Of a stretch of DNA of 64,000 nt, positions 23,753 to 35,280 are shown piece after piece. A program made the translations under genes and the position numbers. A model generated the notes under the pieces. It was not told the origin of the DNA and did no database searches. It saw only the letters and a list, made by a program, of their open reading frames with translations. The DNA comes from Hypomesus transpacificus (taxonomy: Eukaryota; Chordata; Actinopteri; Osmeriformes; Osmeridae), in NCBI RefSeq assembly GCF_021917145.1, contig NC_061082.1, forward strand, positions 11,816,237 to 11,880,236. Reading direction: 5' to 3'. Positions within the stretch are counted from its first letter, which is position 1. Every line of letters begins with the position of its first letter.

Positions 23753-24141
23753 TGTAGCGACTGCTCTCCAATAAAGGCCGCTAAGAGGCTTAATGGGCTC
23801 CAGGCAGTTACGCTTCCAAACAATCTCCAACTCCGGTGATGGCTATAGTTTAAGAGTTTAATGAATGAAAGCCAGAAGTACAACGGATGAATGAGAACAT
23901 GTAGATAGTGTTGAAAATAAACAAATAAAATATAAACTGCTGTAATGGATGGTTATTTGGCGTTGTTGACGATAAGTTGACGGTAAACAGAAAATAAAAC
24001 AGGTGCGCCACCAACCCCCTTTGTATCCTAACCCCCTCCCGCCACAAGTGCCCCGGTATATATACCACACCCACACCCACGTGTGTCAATCAAAAAGGAA
24101 GTGTTTGTAACTTTTCAACATAAACAATGTTGGCCCCTACA
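23753..24141. mobile_element. Solo LTR, 389 bp, with 5-bp TSD
   Basis: It begins TGTAG, ends CTACA and is flanked by GTATT at 23748-23752 and 24142-24146. There are no internal retroelement genes next to it, so it is a solo LTR fossil. The family is not assignable by eye. It is absent from the equivalent point of pim segment copy 1 (near 17435), so it inserted after that duplication. Confidence 0.85.
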
Positions 24142-24148
24142 GTATTAT

Positions 24149-25213
24149 TTATTTAGTGTATTGTAAATATGCTTGGGAGATTTGAAAAAAAAGTATATTC
24201 TGTCCCAGGTGGTCTGTGGTGGTGAGGCAGTGGATGAGCTGCACACCGACCCATGGTGTGTTTCCAGAGGTGAAGGGGAGGGGCTGGACCACTGCAGCCA
24301 AGAGTGGAGCAGAATTCCCTCCAGAGTGGGCAGGTCTTTGCCAAACCGCCTCCTTCTGTAGGTTCATATCTTCTGAAGAGAGAAAAGGAAAGAGAGAACG
24401 ACAGATAGCAGAGAATATGAGAGAAGTGCAGGGGATTGTGGTCAGCTAGATAAAGACAATGTGTGTCTCGGGTGAGTGTGCATGTAATTTCCTGCGTGTG
24501 GATGCGTGTCTTACGGCTTGGAAATCCCTGGGAGATATCTTCGGCTTGATCCTCTAGGAGATGTTTTCCTCTCTCCTGGTGTTACGTACACCATAGGAAC
24601 ATGTCTGTACTGTATGTATGAAGTGGTGTGTTGGTATTCCCTTCTGTTTCTCCACACTAGCATCATTCATTCAGGTGTCCATTTTCCATGAACTTTTCAA
24701 CTTCATTCATCTCTATTCAACATCTTTCACACGTCTGCCCCCGTCCAATCCGGTGTTCATCTGGCTCCATAAGAACTTTGTTCCAACCTTTTTTTGACAG
24801 CTTTTCTGGATCCAGGGTCTGTGCTCTGTGATCTCTAACGGTTTTCTACAGGATTTTGTATAATTCCAGAGTCGGGTTAACCTTGGCTAACCCTAACTGG
24901 GTTTGTGAGTATGAACTTGTAAACACACTCACCTTGACCTGATCCTCAGGGAGATATCCTCCTCTCTCCTGAATTTAGTCGGGGGGAATATAGATGTGTG
25001 TTTTGGAGGGGGGGGGGGTCAGGTCAGGATGGCGACCGGGGGGCAGAGACGAAGGCCAGGGCAATTCTGGAGGCCGGCCAGGAGGCAGGGTGAAAAGCCG
25101 GGGCAGCTCTGGAGGCAGACCTGGAGGCCGTCTGGTTGTGCAGAGGTGCTCAGGGGGTCGGTGGTGGTGACAAAGGCTGGGCTTCTTATGTGCAGGGAGC
25201 TCTGGGGGTGCAT
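24149..25213 (-). pseudogene. Pim-kinase-derived segment, copy 2
   Basis: Near-identical to copy 1 (17441-18483) with the same three pieces: the last-exon piece at 24205-24365, the exon-3/exon-5 fusion at 24505-24570, and IQERGGYLPEDQVK before a donor at about 24930-24975. The proline-rich stretch follows to 25213, where the similarity to copy 1 stops (GAGCTCTGGGGGTG on both sides). G-runs disrupt the proline-rich frame near 25010. Nothing suggests an expressed kinase, because the catalytic exons are absent. Confidence 0.8.
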
Positions 25214-25648
25214 CAGGGATGCAAAAATAGCATTTGGTGGGTACAACATGTTCATGTCCGACAAAGCAGGGGAGTAAGGTGACGTGGAATAATTAATATT
25301 AAAACTTTAAAATATCCCCTGTAGATTTTCTGTAGATGCTCAAAAAGGAAACCATTTTTATGCAGACAGCAACTGTTCAGCATTAAAGTAAGGTGGAAAT
25401 GACTAATTAATATGTTTTGATAGTTAGTTGAGAATCTGCTGTGTATAACATCTGCAGATGGAATATTATCAAATAATTCGATGATTCAATATTACAATAT
25501 GTAACTGATCTGATTCAGCAACACAGCAGTTTTATTCACATGATAGCGGAGTACTCTGGCCTACCCAACTAAAGAGCAAGTTTAGCTGTCTTTGAATTGT
25601 GCTGCTGAGGTATCAAACCAAAAGAGACTGAACATTTCATAATTTCAG

Positions 25649-25996
25649 TCACTTAATCTGTTTACTTTCAGAATCAAAACCAATTCCACATGAAGGTTGT
25701 ACATACTGCATGTTATACATGATGTCATAAACTCTATAGCACCAGTTCACTTCTGTTTTAAACAGTTGTACTTGTTTGGGATTCTTCAAGTTTTCCCCAC
25801 AGTTTACTTCCAGTTCTTTAATGAGGCAATGAAAGCCTTTACGTACTAAACTGTACTTATATTTACTGCTTGGTGAAGTGTTTCCTGCTACCAAAAGGTT
25901 GTTATGTACACTATCCTTGGCAACAGACACTTGTTTTAAAACCTTTCCACTTTGGTAATCTACATGATTAAAAGCTACAGCCAATTTACAAAACAA
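25649..25996 (-). other. Unrecognised 115-codon open frame
   Basis: A single open frame with mixed composition, without low-complexity sequence (KYKYSLVRKGFHCLIKELEV, FKTEVNWCYRVYDI). I recognise no domain, signal peptide or membrane segment. There are no convincing splice partners nearby. It could be chance, a transposon fragment or an exon of an unknown gene. 25214-26293 otherwise shows nothing. Confidence 0.25.
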
Positions 25997-26293
25997 AATA
26001 CTGCAGTTGCTGAATGTAATACTACTGTGTTGTAAATGAATCAGCAGAGGAAAATATAAAGGATAATAATCAAGTATGTTTGGTGAATGAGCTTTGAGTA
26101 AAACAAGTTAGGAATATTACAGTAAATGTTCACAGACTTGCAGGTAACCAGCAAGCATGGTCACAGCCTCTGTGACTAGTAGTGGTGTGATATTGCCTCT
26201 GGTACCAATCGCAGTGCATTTTCAGTGCCGTTCTTGTTAGGATGTATGCAGGAGGCAGACCTTATTGAAGGCACCCGACCAAGAAGGACTGGA

Positions 26294-27141
26294 CTACTCC
26301 TTCATGCAGACGTTGCAAAGCCCCACATTCAGGCGCTGCTGCCTCTCATCCTTGAGCATGGCCTGTGAGGAGGAGCTGAACTGTCCGCTCCTGTCCACAC
26401 ACGTCAGCCAGAAACTGTAGATGTTGGCAAAGTAGTGGCACGTGCCACGCGATCCCTGGCACTCCACAAATGGCTGGGCACGAAAGTCTCAGAGGCAGCT
26501 TCCAGACGATGTCAGGGACTGCCCACCCCCCTCATCACTAGTGCCTGTGTGCTGCAAGGTTCAGTACGTATGCGTTACAAACAGGCACTTCCACACACAG
26601 GCTTGCATAAGGCGACAGGTAGACATGTTAAGGCCCAAAATACATTGTTATTCTTACCATAAGGAGAGATTCCCATCCACAAACTCCTCCATTTGGGGGG
26701 GCACTGGGGCGTGCTGGTGTCCTGTGTATAGCTGCGGACGGGGAGGTCACTTCACACACCACACAGCGGCTGGTGCTCCTTTATCTCTTCGCCAGCCACA
26801 GGCATCATGGGCACAGCTGCCGTAGTGGAAAGCCAGTAGGACTTGTCGTTGCGGCTGGCATAGTCACAGGTGCTGAGGTGCCCATGTTGCAGGAGGAGAA
26901 GGGCATGGTGCTGAACAGGCGCATGCAGGAGCCTGCGTGGTGAGAGTGAGGGGGTACACAGGAAACACCTGATGACTCCCCTTGTATGGTTACTGGTTAG
27001 ATACACTCTCCTTCGCCATCTACGTTGGCTAGAAACAGACATAAGTGTGTTTTTGAGTGAGTAGTGCTGTAGTGCCACATACCAAGGTCCTGTGTGTGAG
27101 CTTTTTCCTGGCCCTCCAGGTAGAGAAGGCACCAGTAGTGC
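26294..27141 (-). pseudogene. Orphan collagen IV NC1-domain remnant
   Basis: Three exon-like blocks with splice borders encode parts of the C-terminal NC1 domain of a type IV collagen alpha chain. 27083-27141 gives [14 protein letters not shown]. 26658-26932 gives [28 protein letters not shown] and [11 protein letters not shown]. 26294-26551 gives DEGGGQSLTSSGSCL, DFRAQPFVECQG, GTCHYFANIYSFWLT and ends CNVCMKE then stop. The pattern is closest to the alpha-2/4/6 class. An in-frame TGA replaces the expected Glu after SGSCL, and the end of the middle block (around ARPSAPPNGG) has lost the conserved PCP..W..LW.GYSF pattern. No collagen triple-helix exons are seen to the right, so this is a detached remnant. 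Confidence 0.82.
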
Positions 27142-27672
27142 CTACAGACACCAGGACACACACATCTCAGTGTTCGGCCCCATACACTGCAACAGATGTG
27201 AGCAGTAGCAATGATGTGAGTGTGTCAAATGTAAATAAATCACTGACTGGAGACATATCTACTGAAATGCATGGAAAAAGTTGTTTTTGTGAATCTTTCC
27301 CAATTTTATTTGAAACTGATGCTGTAATGGGGCACATGAGGAAGCCAAAAGCTAACTTTGTACTATATTGATATGATTAATGACATGTACTAAACAATGT
27401 GCATGAAAGATACGTGAATCAATCAAAAAATGTTTTCCATAAACAAAAAGTCACCTTTGTAACTGGGAACCCTCTACCCTCTGGTGGACCTTGGTCTCCA
27501 TCCTGCCCGGCTTTACAAGCAGAGGTGATACAGGAAGTCTGTCACAGACATGTCTTGTCCGTTTTTACTACAGGAACCTGTTGTAGAAGGTGCAAGAAGA
27601 ATTAGCAGGATTGAACATGAAACCGAATTAATTGCTCATTGCGTGATAGATAGGCTCCTTAAGCATAGCGCG

Positions 27673-27835
27673 ATATGCCGACTAGTTTACGCGCCAAAAC
27701 TAGGGGGCCGCCATGACTCTACAAACATGCCCTTTATTTCCGCCGGAAGTGGTTTGCACAGCTGCCAGTGCAGTGTAAACACAGCGATGTCGACGCTAGC
27801 TTGGGATCACGGTTGTACTACTTTGACATACTTGT
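27673..27835 (+). mobile_element. 5' end fragment of an ISL2EU-like element
   Basis: It matches the left end of the 5.4-kb element (9948-10085): GTTTACGCGCCAAAAC, then GGGGGCCGCCAT, CCGCCGGAAGTGGTTTGCAC, GCTAGCTTGGGATCACGGTT. The match ends soon after 27825, and no right end is found. Confidence 0.8.
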
Positions 27836-29739
27836 CGTTCGACATTTATTACTGGATAAGTTGCCAATGTCGTCGCCATACTTTAAAGTACATTTTAGAG
27901 TAGATTTATAGTTATAAAGCTTTTGCCAGTCCATCATTTTGGAGCTTTTAACATGGAGCAAAGGCAATGTCAGAAGATGACTTTAGTCGGTGATTCATTA
28001 GAACATTTGTTGTCTAGCTATTCAATCTCTCAGCAAAATGTAGGCTAATTATTTGGCTAAAGGATGCCACACGTATCAGACAGAAGTTGTTCAATAAATT
28101 CGTAGCCCGACATTAAAAACATTTATAGTCGGTTGACTGATCGCGTTGTTGCACCCAGTCAAAGGAATAAACACAGTAACATCATGAATATTCGATGGTC
28201 TTGCCAGTTTACCTGGCAAACATGGAGCATAATGTTCTTTATTTATTGCCAGGACACGGTACAAGTAGTCTATACGTAAAATTGAAAGCTAACGCAAATT
28301 CGTTTGGAATTTCTAGGCTAAACTTGATGTTACATGTTGATGTTCAGCTTATTAAATTTAACAACTTCAGAAGGACAAGATAGGCAGTACACTGTTATCC
28401 TTATTTATGTGGCTTGTCACTGCCTGAAGAGCCTATATTATTCCTATGAACCCGGTTATGACTGCTTTAAACAAGCACCGGTTGGCTACACACCTCATGC
28501 CGGGCTTATATAGATGCGTGTATAGGCACTTTGAAAGGTTTGAATTATTATATCCACATATCAATGTATAATTATTAAATCCGCTGCAACAATAGGACAA
28601 AGGAACACCAACAAAATGTGAATAGCCTACAAACAATACTGTAGTATAGCCTAACTTAACAGACTAGAGGCGATTCTAGGGGGGGGGGAAGGGGGGGTTG
28701 TTGTGGTGAAGCTCGCAAAAGCTCGCCCCTCGCACCAGGAAAAACCCTGGATTTGCATGAATGCTAAAATGACAATAACACCTTAATGAAGAGGAAGGTG
28801 GACAGAGGAAGACTCAGAAATGATCATTAAAAGTTGTGTTCTTGTAAATATTGTACTAAACAGCTTTTAATGTCATGTTTGATATAATTTTGTTTCTTAT
28901 TTTATGTATTACATTTTAGTAATAATTCTAATACTGAAACATGTACATGTACAGGGTTTACAGAGTTTGTGCCTGCAGCAGACCAACATGTGTTTAACAT
29001 ATTCCTTTTTGCAAGGGGACCACTTGGTCTACTGCAGCTTTGATCAATGATCCAATTTGAATTTGTATGCGTTAGACAACTTTTCAGTCATATGACCGGT
29101 GTCCCCATTTTAGTCAGGTTTTGGTGTATATAGGAAGTTTTACCAATCACTTTGAGTTCTGTTTACTATACAGCTCCGGTGCGTTAGGCGCCTAGTCTTC
29201 ATAGTGAATACTTTTGTGAACCATTGCTCTGAAGACATGTTTTGTATTCGATTATATTTCATTAAATCATTGTATTGATTATCTTACTATTTAGATAATA
29301 AACTTATTGTGCATTTTTAAGTTACTTGTTCTCCTTGAAACGTATCTATCAAGCTACGGCGGTGAAAACTTTGATCTACTCTGATTATAAACATAGACTT
29401 TTGAAGTAGGTTTTAACTTAAGGCCTCAGTCACTTACAGTGGATCTCCACGCTCCACAGGAATTTACTGGAGCCTCTGAGTGATCGGTTTACATATCCTA
29501 GAGACGCATACTTTAGGGTCGATGCTCTGATCAATCAGACGATTTTTACCTACATCTGAGTTTCATGTCATTAACTGTTTGGCGCTCAAGGTTACAGGTA
29601 AATCACTTGTGCACATTTCTTAAATTGGAGTCAGATATTAACGAGTCAATTATCTCTCTGAGAATCTAACCAGAATTGAATTGTGTTGCCCAAGCCAGGG
29701 ACAAACACGAAGCGTCTCCGGCCCTTCAATTCACCACCT
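27836..29739. other. No gene recognised
   Basis: AT-rich sequence with short chance frames. A G-run lies near 28679-28698. 28711-28730 (AAGCTCGCAAAAGCTCGCCC) resembles a piece of the hAT element near 17240. Around 29110-29350 there is a promoter/poly-A-like stretch (TATATAGGAAG, then ATAAACTT), but I cannot define element ends. Confidence 0.4.
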
Positions 29740-30277
29740 ACAGACAGGAAAGGACCAGGAACTCGCTGTTGTCCATCAGGGAGACCGAACTTGGCGACTA
29801 GATTCAGCTTTGGCAGACTGTCTCAGATCGATGTTCACTGGCAACCAGGTCCAACGTTGGCAGACCAACAACCAGGCAGATGCTGACGGCTCAAACCCCC
29901 CACACCTCAAGGGAGGTGTGGAGGGGTGTGTGGATGGGGTACAGAGAGAAGAAATTAGAGAATGCAGGCAGCAATTAAGTTACAGTAATAGTAAGAATGA
30001 GGTCCCCACCGGTCAAGTGTGAACTAGTGCAGTAATTTAGCAGACCCAATATGGTATTTGACGTAGCCCTAGACATTAAGACAGTGCCAGCCCCCTTCAA
30101 TTGGAACATGAAATCTGTTCCAGGGAAAAGAAACTAAAATAATAAGATTGCTCCTTCCCCAATGTCTCCAACTAGCAACAGTAACAATATACAGTAACAA
30201 GTTTACTTAATTTTTGTATTCAAGTTGTATGATTCCTGTGCAGACAGATGCTTTATTTGTAATTCTTTCTGTATTTT

Positions 30278-30870
30278 TTAAGGTACAAAAATGTTCATGT
30301 CTGTTTTATCCAAGTTGAGAAGCAGGAAATTTGCTGTCATCCAAGTTCTCATCCCAGAAACGCATGTTTCCAGTAGTAGCGGTAGTTCTCCAGGCTTTAG
30401 GGACATGTATAGCTGGGTGTCATCTGCAGAGCAGTGAAAATGTACTCCAGAGCTTCTAATTATGTTTACTAGAGGCAACATGTAGACATTAGCAGAGGGC
30501 CTAGGACAGAACCTGGCAGTACTCTATTTGACAAAGGAGCTCCTGGATGAGCGGCCGTCAGTGGACCAATTGTGATCTGTCTGATTCTAAATCACTGGAG
30601 TGTTGCACCAGAGATCCCAACATTGTTACCCATACGTTCCAGGAGAATTTGATCCAATGTCAAATGCTGCACTTGGTCCAGGAGAACCAGGACAGAGAGC
30701 CCTTGTGTCAGAGACTAATAAATTCATTGAGTACGAAGTCCAGACTGGAGGGGTTCATACAAGTTATGAGGAAAGGTGCTCAGTGAGCTGTTGTAAAACT
30801 TTCAAGAAATGGCAGATTTGAAATTAGCCTGTAGTTGCGTGCGGGATGCACGTTGGGTTTTTTTTAAGTA
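30278..30870 (-). mobile_element. L2-type LINE reverse transcriptase fragment (unit B)
   Basis: On the minus strand it encodes [20 protein letters not shown], the catalytic ADD box of an L2/CR1-type reverse transcriptase, then [18 protein letters not shown]. Upstream pieces are out of frame. It is present at the same place in unit C, so it predates the duplication. Confidence 0.75.
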
Positions 30871-31307
30871 GGGGCTTAATTGCTTGTTTAAATCAATCAG
30901 GGACTTGGCCAGTTACGAGAAAGTCATTAATTAGTACCATGGGTTGTCCAATAGGGAGTTCCTTAAGAAGTTTGGCAGGAAGGGGGTTCAAGAAGGCAGC
31001 TGGTGGTCAGAGGGATATCTAGTCCTTATGGATAACTTGTCTCAGGAAGAGCATTTCTCCCCAGTAAAATGTAATAATTGAGTTTACCAGACTGGGGTTC
31101 TGCAAATGTATAACAAGTTTCCTTCCCATTATTGGAGTAAGCCTGTCCAGGATCCAGTCTGAGAGTGAGATATAAAGCCACATCAGGTTCTTGATCACTA
31201 ACATAACATGCAAAAACTGCATGTCTAGAAACAGTCCACATTTGTAGGTATAATGCAAGTAAAACACAGGAGCCTGGATAGATTTGACACGTTTTTTATT
31301 TCAGGAC

Positions 31308-32890
31308 TCAAACCCCAGCCTTGATCTGGTTGTTGGGAGGGAGGGGTTTCCCCAGATGGGTTCCTACCGTCAATCCAAACTCTTGGAGTGCATGCTTTTT
31401 CTGAAGCTCTGGTTTAAGCTGAAAGCCATGCTCCCTGTCAAAACTATCCAAAGGGACAAAGGTCAGCGGAGTTTCTCCTTGCAGCCCCTGAAGCCTGGTT
31501 CGCCAGAGCTCCAGCATTGTGGTGCGGGCTTCAGCGGTGATACAAGATGGAGCCCAGAAAATCTGAGGAGCCAGAACTTGAAAGCCACAGTAGTGAAGGA
31601 TCCCATTCTACACAGGGAGAGAGTACATGCATCAAATCAGCAAGTCTTCCAAATCTCAAAGCAAAAAGGCATAAGGCTCAGTAACTCCCACCTGTAGAGG
31701 CCACAGGGTTACATTCATGTCTCCATTGATGCCGTTGGAAGAGAACATGGACTCTTTAGAGCCAGTGGTGAAGGATAGCATGGCTTTCTTCTCCTGGGAA
31801 AAAGGAAGAGTCGTATGAGTCAGTATAGACTAGCTTGTAGAATAGTTGAGTTGCTTAATCTCTGGAATAAGATGGACCATGGGAAAAAAGGTTTCACTAC
31901 CTTGAAGATACCCTGGCTGTACCTCTTCTCTGAGGTAAAGGCATAGCCCAGAGTGAGCACACGGTCAATCCATCCCTTCATGATGGCAGGAACAGAAAAC
32001 CAGTACATGGGGAACTGAGGACACAGCAAGTCAAATCACCAAATTAGGGTTAAAAACAACCAACACCATAAGACAGAAATTGTGTTTGTAATGCAACAAC
32101 CTGGAAGATGATGATGTCCGCTTTGGTGAGTTTGCGGTGCTCTGCCATGATGTCATTAGAGAGCCGGCCCTCCTGCCAGGCTAGTTTGGTTTCTTCTGCA
32201 TAACGGAAATGCGTCGAGTCCTTCACCTCTCCTGGATGAAGGACAAAACTAATGTCAAGGGAAGCACCAAGAAGCCGAGTATAGCTTCCAATAAGCTTGG
32301 GACACACCACAGGATAATCGGGCCGATTTCGGCCCTTTCGACAATCCTAGGTAACATATATCCCGATTATCTTGATAATTCCGCAGATAAAATCAGATGT
32401 TCCCTTGGTGTGAGGTGTGTTGAGTGTGACCACACTGTAGGAGCAAAACGGCTAAATCTAGGATTTTTTGTCCTCATGTTTGTGGTCTCGGTTTGAAAAT
32501 CTTATAAGATTAAAAGAAACGCAGTGTGTCCCCAGCATTAGTCTCCGTCGAGCAGTTAAGACTGCTGCCTCACCTGTGATATCCTCTGCAGTGGCAACAG
32601 CTGTGAACTTCATACTGTATAGGTCAGACACCTCTACCTTGCAGCCCTGTGCAGTCAGAACCTCAACAGTAGCATCTTTAGCTGCAGCATTGAATGAACC
32701 AGCATTCTGATGGGCATACACGATCAGAACATTCTTCTCGGCTGGAATATAACAAGACTTAAAATCAGTTCCCTTGACATGGTTACACTGTTCAAAGCCC
32801 TGAACATGCTAGAAATGCTATGAAGACATCAAGTTGTTTCATGTTAAGCAAAGGCAAACCAAACATTTGAAAATATGACTACTCACCCAT
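31308..32890 (-). CDS. nqo1: NAD(P)H quinone dehydrogenase 1-like, copy B, complete
   Basis: Same enzyme as copy A. Exons leftward: 32887-32890, 32574-32741, 32101-32231, 31901-32014, 31692-31793, 31308-31607; 819 nt, 272 residues, all open with GT/AG borders. The N-terminus reads [16 protein letters not shown] (copy A: MVNKN), and exon 5 starts EKKAM (copy A: DKKAM). SMFS and GING replace the human Tyr155 and His161 environment, as in copy A. Intron 2 is longer than in A and C because of a MITE (32299-32533). AATAAA follows the stop by about 7 nt. Likely functional; a TATA box lies upstream at 32986. Confidence 0.94.
32299..32533. mobile_element. MITE in intron 2 of nqo1 copy B
   Basis: The ends GGGACACAC and GTGTGTCCCC are inverted repeats. 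The 235-bp block is absent from intron 2 of copies A and C, which run directly from CAAGCTAGG to TCTCCGTCG-like sequence. The target duplication is unclear (AGC on both sides). The superfamily is not assigned. Confidence 0.75.
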
Positions 32891-32985
32891 TGTTATCTGT
32901 GTGGCTTCTGCAAGTAATGTTGGGCTGAATCATAAATAACTTGACTGGCCAGACAACTCATACTTGCTCTGAGCTGAAGCTACTG

Positions 32986-32993
32986 TTTTTATA
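32986..32993 (-). promoter_or_regulatory. TATA box of nqo1 copy B
   Basis: TATAAAAA on the minus strand, about 95 bases upstream of the ATG at 32890, preceded by GGTCAGCAG as in copy C. Confidence 0.6.
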
Positions 32994-34394
32994 CTGCTGA
33001 CCTGTTCACGCTTGTTCGTGCAGCACCCAGTCACACAGCTGCTTATCAATCAGCAATCAGCTGAGATTGGTTGCTGATACTTGATGAAATCCATCAAAGC
33101 CCTTTCTTTGGCCCACCCACTTGCTCAACTTCCGTGTAATCATTGACGGAACAATCAACTTACAGTAACTACATTTCTGAACGTTTTCTCTGTTATAAAA
33201 AAGTGTGCCAAGCATGGTTAAAGCTAGCTCATGTCGACCAAAAAAGTATCCTAACCAGTTTACCTCTCTTCCCCATTATATCAAGGGATATTGTTTGGGT
33301 CGTTTGGCCAGAACAAATGTTCAGAAGTATACAATTGAGCCTCCCTCCATACTGCCCATACTTTTCCCTATATAAAACCAAATGCTCAATCTTGGGAAGA
33401 GGTGCTACCGGAAACCAAGTTTTGTAGCATGATGCACGACAAATGCATTTAATAAAGCCAATTCACAAGTTCAGTAACTCACCAGCGATTGAATAAATTA
33501 TATGTTTTTATTGAGGTGGAGGAGGCTGGTAGCAGAGCCAAGCCTGATGCGGTTGGAAAAACTCATTGGAGGAGAGAAAATGGAAGAAACATTGGGAGGA
33601 GCTATTCAGTGAGGGATAACCTCCTCCAGAGACGGTTGGTGAAAGAGAGGTGCAAAACACAGGCTAAACATAGTCATACAACAGGAAAATGTTAATGGGT
33701 GTTGAAACACCAAAATCCAGTGTTCAACTTGGGTCAGAGTTGGTACATGTCAGTCTAAGCAGTGGAAGCCAGAGGGCTGGGTGGCGTGGGATCGGCCCAG
33801 TATCACAGGCAGATGGATGGACGGGAAAGGACCAGGAACTCGCTGTTGTCCGTCAGGGAGACCGATGTCAACTTGGCAACTAGATCCAGCTTTGGCAGAC
33901 TGTCACAGATCGATGTTCACTGGCAATGAGGTCCAACGTTGGCAGACCAACAACTAGGCAGATGCTGCCAGCTCAAACCCCCCACACCCCAAGGGAGGTG
34001 TGTGGGGGGGGGGTGGATGGGGGACAGGGAGAAGACAGCAGGAATTAGATAATGCAGGCAGCAAATAACAGTTACAGCAATAGTAAGAATTAGGCTAATA
34101 GTACGAATGAGGTCCCCACCGGTCAAGTGTGAACTAGTGCAGCAATTTAGCAGACCCAAAAGGGTATTTGATGTAGCCCTAGACATTAAGACAGTGCCAG
34201 CCCCCCTCAATTGGAACATGAAATCTGTTCCAGGGAAAAGAAACTCTAAAATAAGATTAAGATTGCCCCTTCCCCGGTGTTTCCAACTAGGAACAGTAAC
34301 AATATACAGTTACAGGTTTACTTTATTTTTTAATTCAAGTTATATGATTCTTATGCAGACAGAGATGCTTTATTTGTAATTCTTTCTGTATTTT

Positions 34395-34990
34395 TTAAGG
34401 TACCAAAATGTTCATGTCTGTCTTATCTGAGTTGAGAAGCAGGAAATTTGCTGTCATCCAAGTTCTCATCCCAGAAACACATGTTTCCAGTAGTAGCTGT
34501 AGTTCTCCAGGCTTTAGGGACATGTATAGCTGGGTGTCATCTGCAGAGCAGTGAAAATGTACTCCAGAGCTTCTGATTATGTTTCCTACAGGCAACATGT
34601 AGAGATACTAACAGAGGGCCTAGGACAGAACCTTGCGGTACAATGGAGCTCCTGGATGAGCGGCCGTCAGTGAACAAATTGTGATCTGTCTGATTCTAAA
34701 TCACTGGAGTGTTGCATCAGAGTTCCCGACATTGTTCCCCATACGTTCCAGGAGAATTTGATCCAATGTCAAATGCTGCACTTGGTCCAGGAAAACCAGG
34801 ACAGAGCCCCTGAGTCAGAGGCTAATAAGTTCATTGAGTACCTTGACAGACAAAATCCAGACTGGAGGGGTTCATACAAGTGATTTGAGGAAAGGTGCTC
34901 TGTGAGCTGTTGTAAAACTTTTTCCAGAATTTCTGCAAGAAATGGCAGATTTGAAATTAGCCTGTAGTTGCAAAGAGACCCGGGATGCAC
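34395..34990 (-). mobile_element. L2-type LINE reverse transcriptase fragment (unit C)
   Basis: Counterpart of 30278-30870. 34769-34990 encodes NYRLISNLPFLAEILEKVL, an N-terminal palm motif, and 34395-34598 encodes [15 protein letters not shown]. The frames between are broken. Inherited with the unit duplication. Confidence 0.78.
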
Positions 34991-35280
34991 GTTAGTTTTT
35001 TTAAAGTAGGGGCTTAATTGCTTGTTTAATATAGTCAGGGACTTGGCCGGTTACGAAAAATTCCTTAATATGTATCACGGGTGGTCCAATAGGGAGTTCC
35101 TTACGAAGTTTGGCAGGAAGGGGGGTTCAAGAAGGCAGCTGGTGGTCAGAGGGATTTCTATTCCTTATGGACAACTTACCTCAGGAAGAGCAATTCTCCC
35201 AAGTGAAATGTAATCAAGTTGAGTTTACCAGAATGAGGTTATGCACATGCAAAACCAGTTTCCTTCCCATTCTTGGAGTG

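Larger units (their letters stand above)
29740..33450. repeat. Tandem repeat unit carrying nqo1 copy B
   Basis: Direct repeat of the segment 33818-38404. Similarity begins near GGAAAGGACCAGGAACTCGC (29750 and 33825), runs through an L2-type LINE remnant and the nqo1 gene, and ends in the upstream segment with GGGAAGAGGTGCTACCG. Copy A shares only the part from about 6230 to 8268. Unit C is longer because of later insertions. Confidence 0.85.

Noticed and set aside
29110-29640. Possible LTR with TATA and poly-A signals
   Set aside because: I could not find TG/CA ends with a matching short duplication, so no element is called.
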